This document shows positions 14,170-20,000 of a stretch of 20,000 nucleotides of DNA, one piece after another (the stretch's first letter is position 1; every line of letters starts with the position of its first letter). The position numbers were made by a program, and so were the translations under genes. The DNA is taken from the NCBI GenBank assembly GCA_963575745.1, contig CAUYUJ010009858.1, forward strand, positions 1 to 20,000. The letters run 5' to 3'. The stretch comes from Prorocentrum cordatum. Lineage: Eukaryota > Sar > Dinophyceae > Prorocentrales > Prorocentraceae. The notes below the pieces were generated by a model that saw nothing but the letters and a program-made list of their open reading frames with translations, was not told the origin of the DNA and did no database searches.

Positions 14170-14610
14170 ACAGACAGTGTCGCTTTCTCCTGCGAGCCAC
14201 CCTTCGACCTCGAGCAACGCGGCGATGAGGAACAGGAGGCCCCCTCATGGCTTGGAGTCGCTCGGGCGTGGACATTTTCTCTCGGCGATGACCATCGAGG
14301 AGCATCCTATAGCATCCTGGATCACCGTACGGAACATGAGCGCACGAAACCGAAACATGTTCGGAGAGTGGGCGCCCGAGCGACAGCAAGGTGGAGGTTT
14401 CCGAGAAGCTTGTGGAACACGAGCCGTGACACTGCCAGGTGAGTGCCTTCACCATGGGCAAGGTTCACTCCACGCCCTCCGGGCCGAGTCTGTGTGAGGT
14501 GGTGGCCGACTCTTGCGGCGGCGGCGAGGCGGCGCGGTGTTCGTCGGTCTCGTCGCCGTCCGCCTGCTGGGGCGCTCTCTGGCGGCCCAACGCACAGCAA
14601 AGACGTCGCC
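14170..14610 (+). other. Presumed 5' region of LINE-B; no gene recognised
   Basis: Complex sequence without recognised coding content. Several ATGs occur (14176, 14225, 14289 and 14455, for example), but frames from them are short or give nothing recognisable. AG|GTGAGT at 14437-14444 matches a splice donor. The LINE-B frame is open here from a GTG at 14443, but the first ATG in that frame is at 14611. An element promoter cannot be pointed out. Confidence 0.4.
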
Positions 14611-17600
14611 ATGGCGCCAGCGCCGTGGACATGGAGTGGGAAGCAGCAGCAGGAGTCCAAGCAAGACTGGATGTGTAAGTTTTGCACGTTTCGTCGGACT
14701 GGGGTTCCTCTCATTAACTATGGGATCAACGAGAAGTGCTACAAGTGCAAGCTGCACAAGGGTGTGGCATTCAAGTGCGTCGCCCACTCGGACCTCCCCA
14801 GCAGGAGCAAGCGCAAGGCCGACGGCACCAATGATGCAACTGCTGCCTCATTTGCCAAATTGGAGAAGCGCCTGCAGCAGTTGGAGGCCGAGAGCGCCAA
14901 GCTGCGTGGTTCGCCTGACGCTGGCGGAGGCGACGCGGCAGTGGATAATAATGAGTCGGAAGAGCTACGGGATGAGATCGACGGCCTCGGCAAGCATGTG
15001 CAGTGGCTGGAGTCGGTCCGCTCCCCGTGGGCGGTGTTACCGCTCAAGGCTGCTCGAGAGCAGCTGGAGGGAGCTCGTCGTAAGCTGTATGAGAACAAGC
15101 CCTTGCCTGCGAAGCTCACGGCGTTGTCGCGACGAGCTGAGCAGGCTCGCGTCCGCTACCAGAAGGCGGAGCAGGACAAGGCGGCAGCGGACCAGAAACT
15201 GCTCAAGGCGCAGGAGGAGGCCAAGGCAGCTGCGCTGGTGGTCGCGGAGCGCCAGAAGGTCTGCATGCAGCTGGAGGAGGAGGTGCGCGCTCTCGCATCC
15301 TCGCAGCCAGCTGAAGAGCCAGGGCAGCATCAGTCTATGGACCTCACGGGCCCAGAGATCAAGCTGGACGAGGCCAAGTTGCTTTCAGCGCTTGGCACGA
15401 TGGAGGGCGTCGCCGACGCCAGCAAGTTGGCGCCGAAGCTGGCTGAGGTGCTCAAATCCTGCGCGGTTGAGGTGTTGGAGGAGCCGCCCGGCAAGCGAGC
15501 CCGCGTGGCAGCGGGTGGTGGTCAACCAGCTGAGCCGCCCCCAGCAGCATGGAACATCGACACGATAGAGGTGGAGCAGCTGCGCGAGGATGTCGGCTCC
15601 TTGGCTGACGAAGGAGAGGATGAGGAGAGCTTCGAGCCAAAGCTCGTCTTTTGGCAGCAGGAGGCTTCAAACCCAAGCGGCTACACAATCCGAACTATTG
15701 AGTGCCCCCTCGTGTCTTCCTCGGATGCGGTCAAAGGGGGCGAAGTGTACGACAATCGATTGCGACAAGCAACCTACGGCGGCCTGCATTTCCCTGATTA
15801 CAGCTGCCTGCGCCTTTGCGAGTATCTGAACGGAGAAGAGGTATCAGGGGAAGCGGTGCCTTTACCTGCTGGGCAGCTTGCGGGGCAACACCCAGTTTCA
15901 CCTGGCCCTGCCGAACTACATGAGCCCGTTCCTGTTCATGATGTGGAGTCGCTTGGTCGGAGTTTGACCTGCACAGCGCTTAGCAAGCTTCAGGTGGCAG
16001 GTGACAAGCAGCCAATCCAATCGTTCGGTGTGAGCACGGAGTTCACGGTGGTTTGCTACAACAGCAATTCCTGGGCCACGGCGCAAAGTTTCATGGAGTG
16101 GTGCGTGCTGGACCAGTTGCTGCAGGCGGACATCTTCGTGCTGCAGGAGCTGCGCCTCACAGCGGGTGAGCAGATCCGACGCGGTCAAGCCTGGGCTAGG
16201 GCTCGGGGCTATCGGCTGGAGGCGTCACCGTGCGCGATCACTGGCATTTCGACCTTGTCGACGTCTAGTGGTGTAGGCCTGCGCACGCGTGCTCACATTC
16301 CTGTTGCTGAGTACAGGCCAGCATGTGCACACCCTAAGAGCCGACTTAAGTTTCAGCGCACTGTATTAGGAGATATGCAGATTCTCTTCGTTTCGGTTTA
16401 CGGGGGGGTGGGGGTGGGCCTCAAGGGTAACGTGGAGCTCTTGGGAGCTCCCATTGAGGCCGTCAGGGCCTCGTGCCTGCTCTTCTGCATTGCGGGCGAC
16501 TGGAACATCGAAGCTGAGCTTTTTGGGACCGACAGTTTTCTTCGGCATGGTTGCTTAAACGTGTTGCACGCGGAGGTTGTGCGCGTTGAACAGCCCACGT
16601 GCAACGACAGCTGCATCGACTTTTTTGTGATGAGTGATGTACTTGTGCCCTTTGTCCGCAGCATATGCCTTCGGCATGACACTCCCGTGGGGCCCTGCAA
16701 AGCGGTTGTCCTCAGGATGCCGGGGGTTGGAAGCCATACTTACATTCACAGGCGAATCCAGCCCGAGGCGTTCAGGCCCCCAAAGAAAGGGGGGGCTTTC
16801 GTTCCAGGGGACATTGAAATTCTTGCAGGAGAGTCCGTGGACAGCCTTGTGCGCAGGTGGTTTTCCTCAGCTGAGCTTTATCTGTGCATGTACACGGCGC
16901 CGCCTGAGTTTGAAAGGCCCCGTCATTCAGGTCGCGCTGCTGGTTGCCGTCTGGAAAAAGTGCCCTTGTCTTGCGCCTGGGGAAAAAGTGTCCGAAGAAA
17001 GGCCAGTGCGCTAACTCAGAAGTGGCTTACGCTTCGCAGAGTGACAATGCAGTGGCCCCGCGCGCAAGACTCCACGGCCCCAGACAAGGGTGCTGCGATC
17101 AGCAGCGCTGTTGCACGTATGGAGGAGGTCGGCAGCGTGTGGACGGGTTCGGGGGAGGAGGAGGCTGAGTCGACTCAGGAGTCTGTGGCGCCGAGCTCGC
17201 ATGCCGCCTTCCTTGCTCGTCTTGATGATTCCGACTCTCGCGTTGAGGTTTGTGACGAGGTTCAGCGTCGCGTGCAGCAGCAAACGAGCAAGGATGCGTC
17301 GGCGGCTCGACAGTCTTGGAAGGAGTTTTCAGAGCTCGCGTTCCAGAGAGGAGGGGGTCTTGCTCATAAGTATTCTCGGGGCCCTCAGGGCAATTCCCAA
17401 CCAGCGCTTGCTGACTCGCTGCCCGTCGTGGGCCATGAGGCCTTGGAGGCCATGCTGGGGGCTTGGGTCTCGCTTTGGAAGCTTCCGCCCAGGGACATGG
17501 AGCCCCGCCCCCTCTCCTGGGATGTTTCAGGCGCGGCTCCCCTTCCCGAGCTAGAGCCAGCAGCGGTGCGTGCAGCCCCAGGGCCGTTTAGGCCCAACGC

Positions 17601-17715
17601 TGGTCTAGGCTGGGATTCTTTTCACCCGAGGTGGATGGAGAAGTTGCCTGAGGCTCTATTTAGCGGCGTTCATCTTGATGTTGCATCGGTGGGAAGCGGA
17701 GCCAGAGCTCTCTGA
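14611..17715 (+). CDS. LINE-B polyprotein N-terminal part: Cys4 motif, coiled coil, endonuclease
   Basis: The first ATG of the frame (gccATGgcg, 14611) is preferred over the GTG at 14443 because a Trp- and Gln-rich start and then WMCKFC follow at once. CKFC (Cys 14674 and 14683) and CYKC (Cys 14737 and 14746) form a CX2C...CX2C zinc motif. Coiled-coil stretches lie at about 14851-14915 and 15118-15305. The endonuclease runs about 16040-16720: CYNSNSW, LQELRL (Glu 16147), SSGVGL (about 16267), VSVYG, AGDWN (Asp 16498, Asn 16504) and IDFFVMS (Asp 16618). The expected final His of GPHK or SDH is Cys in GPCK (16696), so nicking activity is doubtful. After HPRWMEKLPEAL the frame loses sense and stops at 17713; the RT continues in other frames. 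Confidence 0.8.
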   Translation: MAPAPWTWSGKQQQESKQDWMCKFCTFRRTGVPLINYGINEKCYKCKLHKGVAFKCVAHSDLPSRSKRKADGTNDATAASFAKLEKRLQQLEAESAKLRGSPDAGGGDAAVDNNESEELRDEIDGLGKHVQWLESVRSPWAVLPLKAAREQLEGARRKLYENKPLPAKLTALSRRAEQARVRYQKAEQDKAAADQKLLKAQEEAKAAALVVAERQKVCMQLEEEVRALASSQPAEEPGQHQSMDLTGPEIKLDEAKLLSALGTMEGVADASKLAPKLAEVLKSCAVEVLEEPPGKRARVAAGGGQPAEPPPAAWNIDTIEVEQLREDVGSLADEGEDEESFEPKLVFWQQEASNPSGYTIRTIECPLVSSSDAVKGGEVYDNRLRQATYGGLHFPDYSCLRLCEYLNGEEVSGEAVPLPAGQLAGQHPVSPGPAELHEPVPVHDVESLGRSLTCTALSKLQVAGDKQPIQSFGVSTEFTVVCYNSNSWATAQSFMEWCVLDQLLQADIFVLQELRLTAGEQIRRGQAWARARGYRLEASPCAITGISTLSTSSGVGLRTRAHIPVAEYRPACAHPKSRLKFQRTVLGDMQILFVSVYGGVGVGLKGNVELLGAPIEAVRASCLLFCIAGDWNIEAELFGTDSFLRHGCLNVLHAEVVRVEQPTCNDSCIDFFVMSDVLVPFVRSICLRHDTPVGPCKAVVLRMPGVGSHTYIHRRIQPEAFRPPKKGGAFVPGDIEILAGESVDSLVRRWFSSAELYLCMYTAPPEFERPRHSGRAAGCRLEKVPLSCAWGKSVRRKASALTQKWLTLRRVTMQWPRAQDSTAPDKGAAISSAVARMEEVGSVWTGSGEEEAESTQESVAPSSHAAFLARLDDSDSRVEVCDEVQRRVQQQTSKDASAARQSWKEFSELAFQRGGGLAHKYSRGPQGNSQPALADSLPVVGHEALEAMLGAWVSLWKLPPRDMEPRPLSWDVSGAAPLPELEPAAVRAAPGPFRPNAGLGWDSFHPRWMEKLPEALFSGVHLDVASVGSGARAL

Positions 17716-17735
17716 CGTTTGGCTCATTCTCATCG

Positions 17736-17761
17736 CCCCCCCCCCCCCAAAAAAAAAAAAA
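17736..17761 (+). repeat. C13A13 homopolymer pair
   Basis: Thirteen C are followed directly by thirteen A, inside the LINE-B coding region just before the RT. A run of eight G follows at 17772-17779. Sense before the run is in one frame (SDVWLILIA, Asp at 17714) and after it in the next (KPQGGGRPIGLLP from 17763). The length change therefore accounts for a frame shift. Confidence 0.9.
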
Positions 17762-17762
17762 G

Positions 17763-18983
17763 AAACCTCAAGGGGGGGGAAGACCCATAGGCCTGCTGCC
17801 CTTGTTTGCTAGAATATGGTCTAGATTGAGACACAAGCAGGTCCCCAAGTGGGAATCCAAGTTGCCCGATAGGTTTTTTTCCCGGGGAGCCTCCAGTGAG
17901 ACCTTATGTGACAAGTCCGATTGGATTCACAACACCCTTGGGGCTGTGGCTCCCCAGTTAGGTTTTGTCAGTTTTAGCGCGTTTGTAGACCTCCGCAAGT
18001 TTTATGAAATGGTCAGCCACCAGGAACTCTTGTGTGCTGCCAGGGATATTGATTTTCCCTTGGCACTTCTGAGGCCCTTGCATGCCCTGCGCAGAGGCCC
18101 GAGGAGGGCCGTGTACCAACAATCGGTTTCGGATGTCATTAACGCGAACGGGTCCATCATAGCAGGTTGCTCTTGCGCAACAGGTTTGGCTAAGTTGCTG
18201 ACGATCACCACGCTCAGGAGCATAGGGGTTAAGTGTGACCTTACCAGAATCAAGGACTTGATCGACGATATCAGCCTACACGTGATAGGATGGCCCACTC
18301 AAGTGGCAGATCAGGCGATTACTGGTCCAACGATGCTGTTAAGAGGCATGGAGGACCGCAGGCCCCCGATCTCGTGGGACAAGTGTGGCATGTTGCGCAG
18401 CGATGATGAAGTTTTCCGCAAAGTGAGAGCGCATGTGCGACATCTTTGGCCAGAAGATGCTCCTTGCCCTGGTCGCGATGCCTTTCATAGAGATCTAGAG
18501 GGAGATGCCATTGACGGAAGGATGAGGCGGATAAGCACTCAGGTTTCGAGGATCTCAGAGGCTCTTCAACGAGGGGTGCGTGTCACAGCTCTACAGGGGC
18601 TGGGTCGTCAAAAATCAGCGGTGCATCGAGCTGGGGTCCTGGCCAAATCTCTCTGGGGCTCCAGTGTCCACGGCGTGGCAAGTTCGAGGATCCAGTCCCT
18701 TCGCATGTCGTACTTGAACGTTGGCAAGTACAAGCCAGTCGCGTCTGTGCGTCTGTCGCTGCTGACGGCAGAGTGCGGCTGGCAGCAGGACCCCTTGGCC
18801 AGCTGTCGTCGTGAATTCACAGGCCGTCACATGGGCGGTCGTGGACAAGCTGCTCAAAGAAGCGAGGCCGTTGCTACTGGATCCACAACGCTGGGCCAAG
18901 CGCAAAAACCCGATTGCCGCGCTTCTCCTCTCGCTCCACAGGATTGGGTGGTCTTGGGAGGACGTCCACACCATCAGAGATGA
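17763..18983 (+). pseudogene. LINE-B reverse transcriptase (frameshifted from its neighbours)
   Basis: The frame opens with KPQGGGRPIGLLPLFARIW, the first conserved RT block of LINEs. Motif A is AFVDLRKFYE (Asp 17988-17990), motif B is AGCSCATGLAK (about 18162-18194) and motif C is DLIDDISL with the catalytic Asp pair at 18264-18269. All three catalytic Asp are present. Sense persists through SAVHRAGVLAKSLWGSSVHG (about 18618-18677) to ECGWQQDP (about 18793), where it moves to another frame, so residues from there to the stop at 18981 are spurious. No ATG starts this frame; TTG at 17802 is only the first alternative start. RT would copy element RNA at the nicked target. Confidence 0.8.
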
Positions 18984-20000
18984 CGATGAGCAGCTCTGTG
19001 ACTTCAGGACCACTCCGCCAGCCCTACTGAGCTCGATGGTCAAGCATGGGGTTCGGAGGCACATCGATAGGGAAGCTCTTCACAGGCTCGCAGATGGTGA
19101 CTCACGAGCCCCTCAAGGCCCCTTATCGTGGATACACATGAATGAGGTCTTGCATTCAAAGCGCAGTAAGTTGCCGCCAAGGGAAAGGAGGTCTCTCAGG
19201 GGCCTGTGCTCTGGGGCTCACTGGTGCCAGCACAGGGTCTCGAAGTCCTTCAACGGGGAGCCCTCGGTGTGCTTGAGGTGCCAAGGTTGCCCAGGCACGT
19301 TCTATCATAAGTTCAGTGGGTGCGACGCGTACCACTTCTTCAGGCACGAGAGGCTCCCGAAGGAGCTCCACAATGCAGTCAAGCGTATGAAGCAGGCCCC
19401 CGGGGCCCTACATAATCTCTTCTGCCGTGGCCTTCTTCCTGACCCTGCTCGAGCCTGTGCTTATTCGAGCAGGAACCCAGCTCACCACTACTATGATACG
19501 GATCGTAAAGGTGTTGTGCATGTTGAAGGTGGCTTTGTTTTCACTGACGGGAGTGGGTTCTATTCGGGCATGCCGTACATGAGAAGCGCTGGGTGGTCAG
19601 TTGTTGTATGTGACCAGGAACGCAGGAGGGTGGCCAGATACTGCGGTGCAGTGCCAAAGGACACGTGCCCACTTCAAGTGGCCAAGTGTGGTGAGGACTA
19701 TGCGATGCTGATCGTTAGCGGGCAATTCCTTGGATCATACACGGTGCTCTCAGACTGCAAAGGCACGCTGTCTTACTGCCGTTCGCCTAGCCTGGCCGTG
19801 GGAGCAGGCAATCCAAGAGCTAACGTGTGGAAGTTGATTGCTCAGAATGAGGAGTTCCATCGGCAGGCGTTCAAGCATGTGAAGGGCCATGCGACACCGA
19901 CGGATGTGATTGAAGGCGCGTTGTCTGATTTTGAGAAGACGGGCAACTCCACGGCGGACGCGTTGGCGAAGCGTGGGGCTGCATATAATATGCCGGAGGA
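18766..20000 (+). CDS. LINE-B C-terminal part: Cys/His motif and RNase H, open to window end
   Basis: The frame is open from 18766 (after a TGA at 18763) to the end of the window. Sense takes over from the RT frame at about 18795 (AVTWAVVDKLL). A Cys/His motif VCLRCQGCPGTFYHKFSGC lies at 19267-19323. RNase H follows with Asp in FTDGSG (19546), Glu in CGEDYA (19693), Asp in LSDCKG (19753), His in VKGHAT (19888) and Asp in STADALAK (19957), so the complete D-E-D-H-D set is present. AGWSVV is shared with LINE-A. The domain would remove the RNA template after RT. The frame is the same as that of the endonuclease part, and the expected Cys-rich tail lies outside the window. Confidence 0.8.

Larger units (their letters stand above)
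14611..20000 (+). mobile_element. LINE-B, non-LTR retrotransposon, 3' end beyond the window
   Basis: One long polyprotein is spread over three frames: Cys4 motif, coiled coil, APE-type endonuclease, reverse transcriptase, Cys/His motif and RNase H. There are no LTRs and no integrase. APE-type endonuclease together with RNase H points to the I-like group of LINEs. Three frame changes (about 17652-17672, 17736-17762 and about 18790-18800) and an altered endonuclease site mark it as inactive. The direction is the same as LINE-A and the copia element. Confidence 0.85.

Noticed and set aside
13992-14228. Acidic Asp/Glu-rich small protein
   Set aside because: The run follows GAG and GAC/GCC triplet slippage and has no flanking conserved sequence or matching codon variety.
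13348-14442. 364-residue ORF as a host gene
   Set aside because: It crosses pyrimidine, GAG and GAC repeats, and no part looks like a known domain; overlapping ORFs in other frames are similar in quality.
14437-14444. Splice donor AG|GTGAGT marking a host intron upstream of LINE-B
   Set aside because: The match is good, but no exon could be supported before it and no paired acceptor and exon after it.
17736-17779. Programmed ribosomal frameshift between endonuclease and RT
   Set aside because: Two further frame changes, a stop soon after the first and the C13A13G8 run fit decay or sequence error better; no conserved slippery site with downstream structure was evident.

Overview
The window is eukaryotic, most likely nuclear DNA of a dinoflagellate alga. 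The reasons are the style of the retroelements (a copia polyprotein with the RT signature KPIYGTVDAPLLW, and LINE polyproteins with a Cys4 N-terminus, APE-type endonuclease, RT and C-terminal RNase H), the large purine/pyrimidine and TG microsatellites, and a possible spliced-leader-like remnant. This is pattern recognition, not a database match. No tRNA, rRNA or clear host gene was found. The window is essentially three retroelements in the same (+) orientation, separated by low-complexity DNA.

Region 1 (1-9870) is a nearly complete Ty1/copia LTR retrotransposon. The window opens inside its 5' LTR. The last 107 bases of both LTRs are identical, which suggests a young insertion. After the LTR come a tRNA primer-binding site (TGGTAGCGGAGCC), a leader with ten 22-26-bp repeats, and one reading frame (583-9285) encoding Gag, zinc knuckle, protease, a DNA-methyltransferase-like domain, integrase, reverse transcriptase and RNase H. 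The frame is broken only by one TAA at 907-909 inside gag. Four 46-bp repeats start exactly at the pol stop codon, and the 3' LTR follows.

Region 2 (9871-11128) is a G/A-rich tract, a short unassigned stretch and then a C/T-rich tract on the same strand, so the two tracts are roughly complementary.

Region 3 (11129 to about 12780) is the 3' part of a decayed LINE (called LINE-A here). It holds Cys/His, RNase H and C-terminal Cys-rich segments, split by frameshifts and by about 400 bp of alternating TG and TGCG. After it come 48-bp repeats (12785-12928), about 800 bp with no recognised gene, and pyrimidine, GAG and GAC/GCC simple repeats up to about 14170.

Region 4 (14611-20000, running off the end) is a second LINE (LINE-B): Cys4 motif, coiled coil, endonuclease, RT and RNase H. 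It has three frame changes, one inside a C13A13 homopolymer, and lacks the expected last catalytic His of the endonuclease. It is probably inactive.

The most notable feature is the methyltransferase-like module embedded between protease and integrase of the otherwise well-preserved copia element.
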